This document shows, in pieces, positions 1 to 8,184 of a stretch of DNA of 24,852 bases. The notes beneath the pieces are model-generated. The model was not told the origin of the DNA. It did no database searches and saw only the letters and a program-made list of their open reading frames with translations. This stretch comes from Promethearchaeota archaeon (GTDB lineage: Archaea > Asgardarchaeota > Lokiarchaeia > Sigynarchaeales > SOKP01). The number at the start of each line of letters is the position of its first letter. Positions within the stretch are counted from its first letter, which is position 1. Location: NCBI GenBank assembly GCA_030620005.1, contig JAUXAJ010000038.1, forward strand, positions 1-24,852, read 5' to 3'. The position numbers and the translations under genes were made by a program.

Positions 1-1185
1 ATAACTAAAGCCATGGGATGTTGGGTTTACGATCTCGAGGGAAGGAAGTATTTAGACTGCTTGTCAGCTTATTCTTGTCAAAATACAGGTCATTGTCATC
101 CCAAAATTGTAAACGCAATGAAGAACCAACTCAAATTGGTGGCTGTAACCTCAAGAGCATTCCATAATGACAAAATGGGACCTTTCCTCAAGCAATTATG
201 CGAGATTATGGGACCCCATATTAACGATCCGAAAAACACGGGTATAATGGCTCTACCAATGAATACTGGCGCAGAAGCCGTAGAGACTGGGATAAAAGTC
301 GCGCGAGCATGGGGTTATATTAAAAAGAAAATCCCTAAAAACCAAGCAAAAATCATTGCGTGTGCAAACAATTTCCACGGGAGAACCATAACTATCGTAG
401 GTTTTAGCACTAATTTGGAGCATGGAAAGTATTTTGGAAATTTTGGCCCTTTTACTCCTGGATTTGAAATTATTCCTTATGGTGATGTTGAGGAACTGGA
501 AAAATGCATAATAAATATTGGACCTGAAAACGTGGCAGGATTTCTATTTGAACCAATTCAAGGTGAAGCTGGCGTTAAACTGCCTCCGCAGGGATATTTA
601 AAGAGAGTAAGAGAAATATGCACGAAATACAATGTTTTAATGATGGTTGACGAGATTCAAACAGGTTTATGTAGAACAGGCAAATTATTCGCTTGTGATC
701 ACGAAAATATTAAACCAGACGTCTTTATACTGGGAAAGGCTTTAGGTGGTGGGATTTATCCCGTTTCAGCTGTAATAACAACAAAGGAAATCGTTGGTCC
801 CGATGTGATAACACCTGGAACTCATGGCAGTACTTTTGGAGGCAACTCACTTGCGGCAGCTGTAGCAATGAAAGCTTTGGATGTTCTTATTGGCGAAAAA
901 TTAGCAGAAAGGGCGGCGGAATTAGGACCTTACTTTCAAGAGGGCTTGAGAAGAATAGCGGCTAAAAAAACCAAAATACCAATTAAAGAGATTAGAGGAA
1001 GGGGTTTGTTAATTGCCGTTGAATTCGAAGGAAACGCGAGGCCTATTGTGGAAGAATTGATGAAAAAAGGCCTTCTCGCAAAAGATACTCATTCAACCAC
1101 GATTCGTTTTGCTCCACCCTTGATAATAACCATGGAAGAAATAGATTGGGCCTTAAAAGTAATTGAACAAGTATTAATTAATTAA
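1..1185 (+). CDS. rocD: Ornithine aminotransferase, 5'-truncated by window edge
   Basis: PLP-dependent class III aminotransferase that converts ornithine and 2-oxoglutarate to glutamate-5-semialdehyde and glutamate in the cytosol. An ATG lies at 13, but the four codons before it are open and the family normally has a few dozen more N-terminal residues, so the true start is probably left of the window. Numbered from the ATG at 13, the protein shows LPMNTGAEAVE (about 81-91), the cofactor-binding MVDEIQTG with Asp203, and ILGKALGGG with the Schiff-base Lys232. The match to eukaryote-like ornithine aminotransferases runs along the whole chain (NFHGRT, GFGPF-like and PGFEIIPY segments), which separates it from acetylornithine or GABA aminotransferases. 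Arginase starts 52 bases downstream on the same strand, so both steps of arginine breakdown are together. The specific substrate is inferred from similarity and context. Confidence 0.9.
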   Translation: MTKAMGCWVYDLEGRKYLDCLSAYSCQNTGHCHPKIVNAMKNQLKLVAVTSRAFHNDKMGPFLKQLCEIMGPHINDPKNTGIMALPMNTGAEAVETGIKVARAWGYIKKKIPKNQAKIIACANNFHGRTITIVGFSTNLEHGKYFGNFGPFTPGFEIIPYGDVEELEKCIINIGPENVAGFLFEPIQGEAGVKLPPQGYLKRVREICTKYNVLMMVDEIQTGLCRTGKLFACDHENIKPDVFILGKALGGGIYPVSAVITTKEIVGPDVITPGTHGSTFGGNSLAAAVAMKALDVLIGEKLAERAAELGPYFQEGLRRIAAKKTKIPIKEIRGRGLLIAVEFEGNARPIVEELMKKGLLAKDTHSTTIRFAPPLIITMEEIDWALKVIEQVLIN

Positions 1186-1237
1186 TAAAAAATAGTTTAT
1201 CAAAATAATATCAATTAAAACTAAAACTTGAGTTGAT

Positions 1238-2146
1238 ATGACGAAAAAGGACATTAACATTATTGGAGTTGCTCATGATCTTGGTCAATCAAGGAGAAGT
1301 GTTGATATGGGACCAAGTGCAATTCGCTTTGCAGGGTTAAATCAACAATTAAGCGAACTAGGATATAGTGTAATAGATGAAGGCAACATTAACTGCTGTA
1401 CGTTTGAAACGGGGAAGGTTGGAGATGAAAACATGAGGTTCTTGGAAGAGATTGTTAAGCACTGCTCAGAATTAAAAATATGTGTAGAAGAAATTGTACA
1501 AAAGGAAAATTTTCCTTTAATATTAGGCGGGGATCATTCAATAACGATAGGATCGGTTGCTGGTCTTGTTTCTCGCTATGATCAACTCGGGATTATCTAC
1601 ATGGATGCTCATGGTGATTATAACACGCCAGAAACAACCCCCAGCGGTAATATACACGGGATGGTATTAGCGGCGATCACGGGACATGGCCCTCATGAAT
1701 TAATTAGTCTAGCTGGTAAAATTCCAATGATTAGTGAAAAAGCGGCTGTTTTAATAGGGGTTCGGAGATTAGATCCTTTGGAAAAAAATGCCTTAAAAAA
1801 TAGTAATGTATCCGTTTTTACCATTAAAGATATTGACGAATTGGGGATTTCAGAAGTCATTAAAAGAGCGATTGGTATTGTTACCAAAAATTCTGATAAA
1901 TCAACATTCCATTTTAGTTTTGATGTGGATTGTATTGAACCCTCCGTGGCTCCTGGAACCGGTACCATTGTTCCAGGAGGTTTAACATACCGAGAAGCCC
2001 ATCTAGCTTGTGAATTAGTCGCTGAAAGTCAAAAAATGGTCTCCATGGATGTTGTAGAAGTTAATCCTATTCTTGACCATGAAAATAAAACTGGAAAGCT
2101 AACCGTGGAATTAATTCTGAGCGCTCTAGGAAAGTCGATTTTATAA
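1238..2146 (+). CDS. rocF: Arginase
   Basis: Manganese enzyme that hydrolyses arginine to ornithine and urea. The 302-residue length is normal for the family. All metal ligands are visible: His100 in GGDHS, Asp123/His125/Asp127 in DAHGD, and Asp229/Asp231 in SFDVD. The loop SGNIHGM (about 136-142) and Glu274 in DVVEVNP correspond to the arginine-binding elements of true arginases rather than agmatinases. The ATG start is preceded by AT-rich sequence with no strong Shine-Dalgarno motif. It follows the ornithine aminotransferase by 52 bases, so the pair probably forms one transcript that turns arginine into glutamate semialdehyde. It converges on the MBL-fold gene with a gap of only 40 bases. 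Formiminoglutamase or agmatinase are less likely because of the SGN loop and the partner gene. Confidence 0.92.
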   Translation: MTKKDINIIGVAHDLGQSRRSVDMGPSAIRFAGLNQQLSELGYSVIDEGNINCCTFETGKVGDENMRFLEEIVKHCSELKICVEEIVQKENFPLILGGDHSITIGSVAGLVSRYDQLGIIYMDAHGDYNTPETTPSGNIHGMVLAAITGHGPHELISLAGKIPMISEKAAVLIGVRRLDPLEKNALKNSNVSVFTIKDIDELGISEVIKRAIGIVTKNSDKSTFHFSFDVDCIEPSVAPGTGTIVPGGLTYREAHLACELVAESQKMVSMDVVEVNPILDHENKTGKLTVELILSALGKSIL

Positions 2147-2186
2147 ATTCTATTTGGCTCAAAACATAGTAAATTTTTTTCTTTCC
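2147..2186 (+). terminator. Convergent intergenic oligo-T terminator
   Basis: The 40 bases between the convergent arginase and MBL genes contain a run of seven T followed by pyrimidine-rich sequence (about 2173-2188). This is the usual form of an intrinsic archaeal terminator for the plus-strand transcript. I see no clear hairpin. Confidence 0.45.
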
Positions 2187-3092
2187 TTATTTCAACACAT
2201 GACCATTATTCTTTTTCTCAATTAAACCATTTACGAGTAGTTTTTCGAAATGTTTTTTTATCATGACCTTTTCAGCAATAAATTCATATTCTTTTTCTAC
2301 ATTACTATAAGTTTTGTATACAATGTTCTTTTTAAGCAGATCCTCAACCTTAATTGGATTAGTTTCAGATAAATGCTCCAAAATCCTCTCTTCACGCTCC
2401 TTGATTATTGACGCATGCAGGTCTAATTTTTCCTTAATTAAGTTTGCTCCCTTGTATATCCCTTTATGACCAGTAGCAATGACTTCCATGTTGAACTTTT
2501 TCAATTTTTCGATGGATCTTTCGTAATCAATGATATTCGAATCAATGCATCCATAGAACGGAAATCTTGAAAGGTCTATATCAGCTAAAAATCCTACTTT
2601 CGAGTTTTCTTCAAAAAAACATGAATGACCTGCAGTATGACCTGGCGTGTGAATAACTTTTAAACTGTAATCCCCAACCTCAATTAACTGGTTATCCTCA
2701 AATGTTTTATCAATTTTCGTGTTGATTAATTTAAGCCCTGCCATGAGTGGTGCAAATAGTGCTTCAACTGGAGTATCAGTAACATCGTAGTATTCGTTGA
2801 GTTTTTCCGTTAGATTTTCAATCACGTATTTATCTTTAATGTGACATGAATATTCAACATCTTGAAAAAGATAATTACCAGAAACGTGATCCTCGTGCCA
2901 ATGACTTAGAATGACTTTATTAATTGAAAAGAATTTTTTTAACTTTCTGATATGTTTACTGGAAATTCCTGTATCAATCAATACATCTTCAACGAGCAAG
3001 GAATTTGAAAAGGGATATCGTCCCTTTCTAGATCCTTCTATAAAGTAAATACCTTCAAAGTCGTCAGACATTTGCTGAATGAAGTCGTTCAT
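2187..3092 (-). CDS. MBL-fold metallo-hydrolase with C-terminal helical/winged-helix domain
   Basis: Predicted zinc hydrolase of the metallo-beta-lactamase fold, 301 residues. The metal-binding signature HWHEDH is at 64-69, followed by the HTPGHTAGHS segment with His152, an ADID segment with Asp171, and ATGHKG with His209. These are the five MBL motifs in order. After about residue 215 there is a helical region and a tail (about 245-301) that resembles the winged-helix extension of LACTB2-like and glyoxalase-II-like MBL proteins. Possible roles are thioester hydrolysis (glyoxalase II-like) or endoribonuclease activity (LACTB2-like); the sequence alone does not decide. It stands alone on the minus strand, 143 bases from the next gene on that strand. 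The ATG at 3092 gives the standard N-terminus. Confidence 0.85.
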   Translation of the reverse strand: MNDFIQQMSDDFEGIYFIEGSRKGRYPFSNSLLVEDVLIDTGISSKHIRKLKKFFSINKVILSHWHEDHVSGNYLFQDVEYSCHIKDKYVIENLTEKLNEYYDVTDTPVEALFAPLMAGLKLINTKIDKTFEDNQLIEVGDYSLKVIHTPGHTAGHSCFFEENSKVGFLADIDLSRFPFYGCIDSNIIDYERSIEKLKKFNMEVIATGHKGIYKGANLIKEKLDLHASIIKEREERILEHLSETNPIKVEDLLKKNIVYKTYSNVEKEYEFIAEKVMIKKHFEKLLVNGLIEKKNNGHVLK

Positions 3093-3235
3093 GACAATAA
3101 CTAATGATTTAGTTTTAAAAATGTAAAAGAATGAGTTCTCTTAAACTTTATTTTTATGTGAAGGAAAAGTAATAGTTGATATCCAAATATTTTTCAAATA
3201 AAAAGAAGAGCTTCCATGAAGAGACATTCTAAAGT

Positions 3236-3748
3236 TTAAAGGGATTGATTTAAAGAATTTAACCACTTCTTTCCAGGGATTTCTAAACTTTTTCTGAAAT
3301 GTATTGTGCTTATCTTCTCTTTATCATTTAGGTCTCGCTTGTATTTTTCAAAAAAATTAATAAAATAATCAGAAATCTTGTTTTCAATGGACTTTAAGCT
3401 GAAATCAGGGCTTAAAAAGAAAATTACGGTGTAACTATTAAAATTAAATAGGGCTTGCATTTTTATGTTTGTTCCACAAAAATTTACTCCCGATAAATCT
3501 TGGACGTTAATTTGCTCGGAAAATTGTTCCAAGGCAGTGACAAACATGGGTATTAATTCTAAATCAAATTCTTCTTTCTTTTCCTCATTGCTAATGTCTC
3601 TTTTTATAAAATATTCAAGGGCACCTTCAAATATTTCGAACTTAAGTAACGTCCTTCCTATTTTATCTGCAATAAAGCATCCTATTAGCGAAGGGATCTT
3701 ATCCTGCTTTATTTTAGCGCAATAGTGATTAAGTTCTTTAGTAATCAT
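3236..3748 (-). CDS. Longin/roadblock-like domain protein
   Basis: Protein of about 170 residues, not recognised as a named family member. The predicted order of elements fits a longin/roadblock-type fold: two strands (LIGCFIADKIG and TLLKFEIFEGA), a long helix (DLELIPMFVTALEQFSEQI), three strands (SGVNFCGTN, MQALFNFN, YTVIFFLSP), then a C-terminal helix (SIENKISDYFINFFEKY). Such domains are abundant in Asgard archaea and often act with small GTPases as regulators or scaffolds. No GTPase is in this window, so a partner cannot be named. I placed the start at the ATG at 3748; a TTG four codons upstream (3760) is in frame, and neither has a Shine-Dalgarno motif. The fold call is inference from pattern, not a domain search. 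Confidence 0.55.
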   Translation of the reverse strand: MITKELNHYCAKIKQDKIPSLIGCFIADKIGRTLLKFEIFEGALEYFIKRDISNEEKKEEFDLELIPMFVTALEQFSEQINVQDLSGVNFCGTNIKMQALFNFNSYTVIFFLSPDFSLKSIENKISDYFINFFEKYKRDLNDKEKISTIHFRKSLEIPGKKWLNSLNQSL

Positions 3749-3937
3749 TTTTTGTATCAAGGGAAATTTATTTCTAATAATCCTCAGAAATCATTTCACA
3801 CTAAAAATTACACTTCTTTTTTGCTAAATTTGTAGCGTTAGTACGAAATTTCAAAAAAAAAATTTACAATTTCTTTAATCTCAAGATGATTCTACAAGCG
3901 TTTTTTTATAAATGATTTTTAAAAACACATGAATACA

Positions 3938-3956
3938 AATAAAAAAAAGATATTTA
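3938..3956 (-). terminator. Oligo-T terminator of the winged-helix gene
   Basis: On the minus strand, a run of eight T lies just downstream of the winged-helix gene's stop (A-run on the plus strand at about 3941-3948). This is a typical archaeal intrinsic termination signal. Confidence 0.4.
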
Positions 3957-3971
3957 AGAACTATCTCCAAA

Positions 3972-4148
3972 TTACTTCAAGGCATAAAAGCAACGTTTTG
4001 GAGAATGAACGAGTCCTTCTTCTCTAAGGTCTTTGATAATTTTCGAGACTTCTTTCGATTCAATTCCCGTTGTTTTTGCAATATCTCCGGGCCGTAAAGG
4101 CTTGCCAGAGCTTTTAAAAGCTTCCAAAATTTTATCTTTGTCGGTCAT
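3972..4148 (-). CDS. Small winged-helix DNA-binding protein (58 aa)
   Basis: A complete reading frame of 58 codons that begins at ATG 4148 and stops at TAA 3972. The protein begins MTDKDKILEAFKSSGKPLRP, continues with the helix-turn-helix segment GDIAKTTGIESKEVSKIIKD, and ends with a basic wing (LVHSPKRCFYALK). The pattern resembles short MarR/ArsR-type winged-helix proteins of archaea and anaerobic bacteria that consist of a single DNA-binding module with no sensor domain. It lies 87 bases downstream of prolyl-tRNA synthetase on the same strand and may be cotranscribed with it. Function is probably transcriptional regulation; the targets are unknown. Its small size makes it easy to miss, but the dense match to the winged-helix pattern supports a real gene. 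Confidence 0.75.
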   Translation of the reverse strand: MTDKDKILEAFKSSGKPLRPGDIAKTTGIESKEVSKIIKDLREEGLVHSPKRCFYALK

Positions 4149-4235
4149 GATACTTCACAATTTTAAGTTTGATTTAAATAATTAAATATTTATTGTTATA
4201 ATTTATAAAAATTTAAATTAACAAATAGCTCGCAT

Positions 4236-5720
4236 CTAATAGCTCTTAGCTATGTAGACGGTACACTTTGCCGACTCACCGCAGACAATACAGCTAGCAA
4301 ATTCGTGTTTTTCCTCATCAACTCGTTTCCCTCTGACAAAAGCACCAATTTCCTTTTCAACAATTTCCGCACAAGGTTCGCCGTCTTTGTCTATTGAACA
4401 AAACCCGCAACAAACGATTTTTCCTTGCTCTATTGCCTCCTTAGCCGAGTCTTTTTCGTAACAAAGTTCGATTTGGTCTTCAAAATCAAGTAATTTTTTT
4501 TCTTTTAACTCCTTAGTATAATTACTAGCAAGTTCATCAAGTTTCTTCACCAAATCTTTCTCGTTTACAAAATATTTTTGACCGTCGTGTCTCTTAATTA
4601 CAACCACTTGCTTTTTTTGGATATCTCTAGGGCCAATTTCAATTCTGAAGGGAACACCTTTCATTTCCCAATAATAGAACTTGCTTCCAGGGGAGTCATC
4701 CGAATCGTCCAATTTCACGTTATATTTATCTTTAATTTTCTTGTAGATTTCTTTACATTTTTCTAAAACAATAGCCTCTTTTCCTTTGACTAAGATAGGA
4801 ACAATTGCAATTTGCACGGGTGAAAAATCGAATGGTAGGATTAATCCCTTATCATCGCCTAAATAAGCTATCATGGCACCATAAATTCTGCTAATGCCAG
4901 GACCATAACAGGTTATATATCCATATTTCTCTTTTCCATCCTTATCCACAAATTTTACATCAAAAGGTTTTGAAAAATTCTGGCCGAGTAAATGCGTTGA
5001 AGGTAATTGCAGCACTTTTCCACTTCCCATCAAGGCGTCTGCAGCGTATGTAAAAAGAGCGCCACTAAATTTGTCCCATTGTGGTCTTTCAAAAAAGATT
5101 ATTGGAAGACAAAATTCGTCTTGAAGCATTTGATAAGTCATTTCCATGTCTTGTTTTACCTGCTGTTTCGCACCATCTAGCGTTGCAAACACATCGTGAG
5201 ATTCTATCCAATGAAACTCTCTTCCTCTGAAAAAAGGCCTTGTCATTTTCCCTTCGTAGCGCCACACTTGACAAGATTGATATCTTTTAAATGGCAAATC
5301 TTTATAACTTTGGATCCAGTAATGATACATCTTATATAATGCTGTTTCGCTCGTGGGTCGCAGTGCCAGTCTTTCGGATAACGGACCTGAACTTCCAGCT
5401 TCAGTCACCCAAAAAACTTCAGGCGAGAATCCTTTCACGTGATCTGCTTCTAATAAAAAGTTACTCTCAGGAATTAAAGACGGCATGATTAAGGGTAAAT
5501 GACCTTTTTTTTCAAGCAGTTCTTCATACTTTCGATACATCTTTTTTATTGTAATAGTAGCCCATGGTCTATAGCATACAAAACCCTTTATATTGTATCT
5601 AATATCTGCGAGCTCAGCTTTGTTGATTAACTCAGTATACCACGCAGAAAAGTCTTCTTCCTTAGAAACTGTAATTCCTGTAATGGGAATGACTTTTTTC
5701 TTTTTTGCCATTGTAATCAT
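4236..5720 (-). CDS. proS: Prolyl-tRNA synthetase, archaeal/eukaryotic type
   Basis: Class II aminoacyl-tRNA synthetase that charges tRNA-Pro with proline in the cytoplasm. The 494-residue length and the lack of the large editing insertion mark the archaeal/eukaryotic type. Visible elements are the RPTSETALYKMY segment (about 121-132), motif 2 RYEGKMTRPFFRGREFHW (154-171), and a motif 3 region ISRIYGAMIAYLGDDKGLIL (about 276-295). An anticodon-binding domain follows from about 300. The C-terminal domain has paired cysteines (CCGFC and CIVCG) typical of the zinc-binding module, and the protein ends in Tyr, as archaeal enzymes of this type usually do. The sequence before the first ISR is CYGPG, where many relatives have a Trp-Gly-containing segment. 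Start: ATG at 5720, with a second ATG at 5711 (MAKKKK) equally possible; there is no Shine-Dalgarno motif, and the TATA spacing suggests a leaderless or nearly leaderless message. Confidence 0.95.
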   Translation of the reverse strand: MITMAKKKKVIPITGITVSKEEDFSAWYTELINKAELADIRYNIKGFVCYRPWATITIKKMYRKYEELLEKKGHLPLIMPSLIPESNFLLEADHVKGFSPEVFWVTEAGSSGPLSERLALRPTSETALYKMYHYWIQSYKDLPFKRYQSCQVWRYEGKMTRPFFRGREFHWIESHDVFATLDGAKQQVKQDMEMTYQMLQDEFCLPIIFFERPQWDKFSGALFTYAADALMGSGKVLQLPSTHLLGQNFSKPFDVKFVDKDGKEKYGYITCYGPGISRIYGAMIAYLGDDKGLILPFDFSPVQIAIVPILVKGKEAIVLEKCKEIYKKIKDKYNVKLDDSDDSPGSKFYYWEMKGVPFRIEIGPRDIQKKQVVVIKRHDGQKYFVNEKDLVKKLDELASNYTKELKEKKLLDFEDQIELCYEKDSAKEAIEQGKIVCCGFCSIDKDGEPCAEIVEKEIGAFVRGKRVDEEKHEFASCIVCGESAKCTVYIAKSY

Positions 5721-5738
5721 TACATAGAATACTTTAAA

Positions 5739-5758
5739 AATTATATATTTATCGTTTA
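5739..5758 (-). promoter_or_regulatory. TATA-like promoter of proS
   Basis: Reading the minus strand, AAATATATAA is centred about 26 bases upstream of the ATG at 5720. This is the expected distance from an archaeal TATA box to the transcription start. Transcription would then begin at or within a few bases of the first ATG, which explains the lack of a ribosome binding site. Confidence 0.5.
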
Positions 5759-5799
5759 AATATCACAATAATGAAAGAAAAATTAATAATATCACATAT

Positions 5800-6588
5800 T
5801 TAATCATTTGGAATTAAGTTAGCGCTCGTTATAATTGACCCTATTAAAGCCTCCTTCTCCGAAGACAAATCTGTTAATTCAATAAGAAGTATTGCAGCTT
5901 CATAACCCTTCGATGTTAAGAACTCCTTTAATTCTCTTCCAATAGCTTTTAGTGTTTCTTCGTCCCTAGATAGAATTGAATAATTTATTGTAGATTTCGG
6001 ATTTTGTATTAAATCTAATTTTTCACCCATTAATTCTGCTGGAAAAATCGTGACCTCATCAGCACCCGCAATTTTCGCAATTTTCTTCAATTCTTCTTCG
6101 AGAGAACCGAAAGTGAAAAATTCGCGGTTCCTTTTCTCCAATTTTGATGCAAGAATCTTTTCTAAATTTTGCCTTGAATTTTGATCGTAAAAAGCCGTTA
6201 GTTCTTGCGTGCAAATCTGCTTGTACTTGCCGGAAATTAACTTTCGCTTGTCTTCTATAAATTCTATTAATGCAATATAGTATTTATCGTCAATTTTCTT
6301 AAAAAACTCTACATTTCTCACTAAGTCGGTTAACTTATCTATTAAATCGTAATAGAACTTTAAATTTGATTTAATTTGGAGTTTATCATCAATGCCTTTT
6401 ATTTCGGAATAATACTTTTTAAGTATAAGGTTGATGTTTTTATTAACTTCTGCACACATTCTTGCTATATCGTCCACGGCTTTCAAAGACTTTTGACTAA
6501 TCAGCTCCGTTAAATCTTCGTCTAAGTTTGACAGATACGCGAATATCTCGTGAATCTTTTTGAGATACTTATCCTCAATATAAGACAA
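5800..6588 (-). CDS. Hypothetical helical protein (262 aa)
   Basis: Not recognised. The first 170 residues are strongly helical and charged, with lysine- and glutamate-rich stretches such as YLKKIHEIFAYLSNLDEDL and KYYIALIEFIEDKRKL, and could form a helical bundle or coiled coils. From about 165 the composition changes to an alternating alpha/beta region (FGSLEEELKKIAKIAGADEV, TIFPAELMGEKLDL, NYSILSRDE, AAILLIELTDL), a small globular domain. No signal peptide, membrane segment or metal motif is seen. It sits between TFB and proS on the same strand but is separated from both by 79 and 172 bases with T-rich sequence, so it probably has its own promoter. Codon and base use match its neighbours. 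Confidence 0.7.
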   Translation of the reverse strand: MSYIEDKYLKKIHEIFAYLSNLDEDLTELISQKSLKAVDDIARMCAEVNKNINLILKKYYSEIKGIDDKLQIKSNLKFYYDLIDKLTDLVRNVEFFKKIDDKYYIALIEFIEDKRKLISGKYKQICTQELTAFYDQNSRQNLEKILASKLEKRNREFFTFGSLEEELKKIAKIAGADEVTIFPAELMGEKLDLIQNPKSTINYSILSRDEETLKAIGRELKEFLTSKGYEAAILLIELTDLSSEKEALIGSIITSANLIPND

Positions 6589-6691
6589 TGCTCTTAAAAA
6601 GTATTTTTTTTTTAAATATGAAACCTTATTAACTTGATAAAGCTAATCCCTTAAATTTTTATTGAAATTGATGTGTTTTAAAAATGTAAAT

Positions 6692-6722
6692 ATTAAAAAA
6701 AGAAAAAAAAATATTTGTTGTT
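6692..6722 (-). terminator. T-rich terminator downstream of TFB
   Basis: On the minus strand, immediately after the TFB stop, the sequence has runs of nine and seven T separated by a single C (A-runs on plus at about 6695-6712). This is a strong archaeal-type intrinsic terminator. Confidence 0.5.
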
Positions 6723-6760
6723 TTTTACGCTTTAAATCAAAAGACCGTTCAATAGCTCTG

Positions 6761-7678
6761 CTATAACTTGTTTTTGATTTGTTTGCTTCGAGATCTTAGA
6801 GTTACCTCTGTAACCTTAGCAACTTCTGATACTTCGGCTTGCGTTTTCCGACAATTGCCCGCCTTAGCAGCCATGTATATGACGCTTGCGGCTAAACCTT
6901 TTGGATCCTTGCCTGTTCTTAACAAACCGTTTCTGGAGGCTTGCACTAACATTTTAATGGCTTTTTTCTGGATGTTCATTGGCAAATCTAAGTCGTTCCC
7001 AAAACGAAATACCAGCTGCTCCGCGGTGATAGGTCTATACTTCAATTTAAGTTCAGGTAATACTTCCTTAACCACCATACCGAGAGATCTGTGAACTGTT
7101 CTCCGTGGAGTTAGAGAAGCTTCGCAAACTTCTTCTAGCAATCGAGGAAATTCGTGCACTCGAATCGCAGCGTAAAGCGAGGCTGCAATAAAACCATCAA
7201 TGGAGCGTCCCATTGTAAGCTTTTTCTTGGCAACTACCGAGTAGATCTTCCAGGAGGTTTCTTTGATGTATTCAGGGATGTTTAATTTGCTCGTGAGCAT
7301 TTTTAATTTAGGCTTTGCTTCCCAAAAATTCCTTTCAATGCTTGAAATCAGGGAATTTTGGATCTTTGAAAGCCTTGAAAACAAGGTTTTCCCCTTGGCC
7401 CCGATTAATCTTCCCTTTGAATCTATCTTGCTATTTGGCAACATTGTTCTTGGTCCAAACTCGCGCCATCTAGGCTCAGTTCTCCTTCTTTTGTTAACTT
7501 CTTCAACCGTATAAGCTCGTCTTTCGTTTCCGACTAGGTTTCTTCCAATAATCATGCCGCATGAAACGCACACAGCGTCACCATCCTTAGATTCAATGCA
7601 AGGATTATCGCAACATTGTTCGTTTACAGTGTTTTCATCATTATCTTTTCTTTGAAGTCGGTCTCTATAGTTTGACAT
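6761..7678 (-). CDS. tfb: Transcription initiation factor B (TFIIB-like), divergent
   Basis: Archaeal TFIIB homologue, 305 residues, which bridges TBP on the TATA box and RNA polymerase. An N-terminal zinc ribbon is present (cysteines 22, 23, 27, 37 and 40; VCVSCGMIIG). A B-reader/linker region (about 60-105) includes RWREFGPRTMLP. Two cyclin-like repeats follow (about 110-200 and 210-305), with FIAASLYAAIR and LAASVIYMAAK as the hallmark helices. The ribbon is unusual: the first cysteine pair is CC-DNP-C, giving CX3C or CX4C instead of the usual CX2C/CX2H. The linker also differs from the common sequence of archaeal TFBs. It could be one of several TFB paralogues in the genome, perhaps an alternative factor. 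ATG 7678 gives a natural N-terminus. Confidence 0.92.
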   Translation of the reverse strand: MSNYRDRLQRKDNDENTVNEQCCDNPCIESKDGDAVCVSCGMIIGRNLVGNERRAYTVEEVNKRRRTEPRWREFGPRTMLPNSKIDSKGRLIGAKGKTLFSRLSKIQNSLISSIERNFWEAKPKLKMLTSKLNIPEYIKETSWKIYSVVAKKKLTMGRSIDGFIAASLYAAIRVHEFPRLLEEVCEASLTPRRTVHRSLGMVVKEVLPELKLKYRPITAEQLVFRFGNDLDLPMNIQKKAIKMLVQASRNGLLRTGKDPKGLAASVIYMAAKAGNCRKTQAEVSEVAKVTEVTLRSRSKQIKNKL

Positions 7679-8147
7679 TTTGATACACTTTCATTTTTGA
7701 TACAATTTCTATGACTTTTTTTTATTTTCGAAATTTTTAATCCTTCAAACTATCTTTTTTTGTACTTTGAAAATTGTTTAATGATTTTCAGTAATAATGA
7801 TAATTTTTGTTATTAAATATCGTAATTTGTAATTACAAGTTTTCTAAAATAAAAACTTTTCTTATTATGATCTATTTAAACAACATTAATATTTAAAGGT
7901 ATATCTTATGAAAAATATATGTACTGACGCATGCAACTGATTTTCCCATTAGGTTCCCATTTCTCATTTTTAGATATTTGATAAAAATGTAAAGAATTTT
8001 CAATAATTTTGATAGAATTATGATGAGACGATCTATTTTTTGTGTGTGTTTTTTTCATTTTTCAGTCAATAATTGAAATTTTTTCACCAACATAGAAATG
8101 TAAAGTCAGTTAAAATAATAAATTCGGGCACATGATAATTAAATTAT

Positions 8148-8160
8148 AACATATATATTT
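8148..8160 (+). promoter_or_regulatory. TATA-like promoter of the alpha/beta hydrolase
   Basis: AACATATATATTT lies about 30 bases upstream of the TTG start at 8185, a reasonable position for an archaeal TATA box with a short leader. Confidence 0.35.
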
Positions 8161-8172
8161 TCGTAACAAAAT

Positions 8173-8178
8173 GGTGAT
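8173..8178 (+). promoter_or_regulatory. Shine-Dalgarno site that fixes a TTG start
   Basis: GGTGAT, complementary to the archaeal 16S 3' end (GATCACCTCC type), ends six bases before TTG 8185. An in-frame TAA at 8182-8184 rules out any earlier start, so translation probably begins at this TTG. Confidence 0.55.
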
Positions 8179-8184
8179 AAGTAA

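Larger units (their letters stand above)
7679..8184. other. Gene-free divergent promoter region (506 bases)
   Basis: No reading frame of convincing length or similarity is seen on either strand between TFB and the alpha/beta hydrolase. The sequence is very AT-rich with many T and A runs. It must hold the promoters of both divergent genes. A TATA-like stretch lies near 8151-8158 on the plus strand. A short GCATGC palindrome at about 7929-7934 is present but has no obvious partner structure. No tRNA-like fold was recognised. Confidence 0.6.

Noticed and set aside
8030..8036. ATGATGA, a possible box C of a C/D guide RNA
   Set aside because: No matching D box (CTGA) or inner C'/D' pair was found at a suitable distance downstream.
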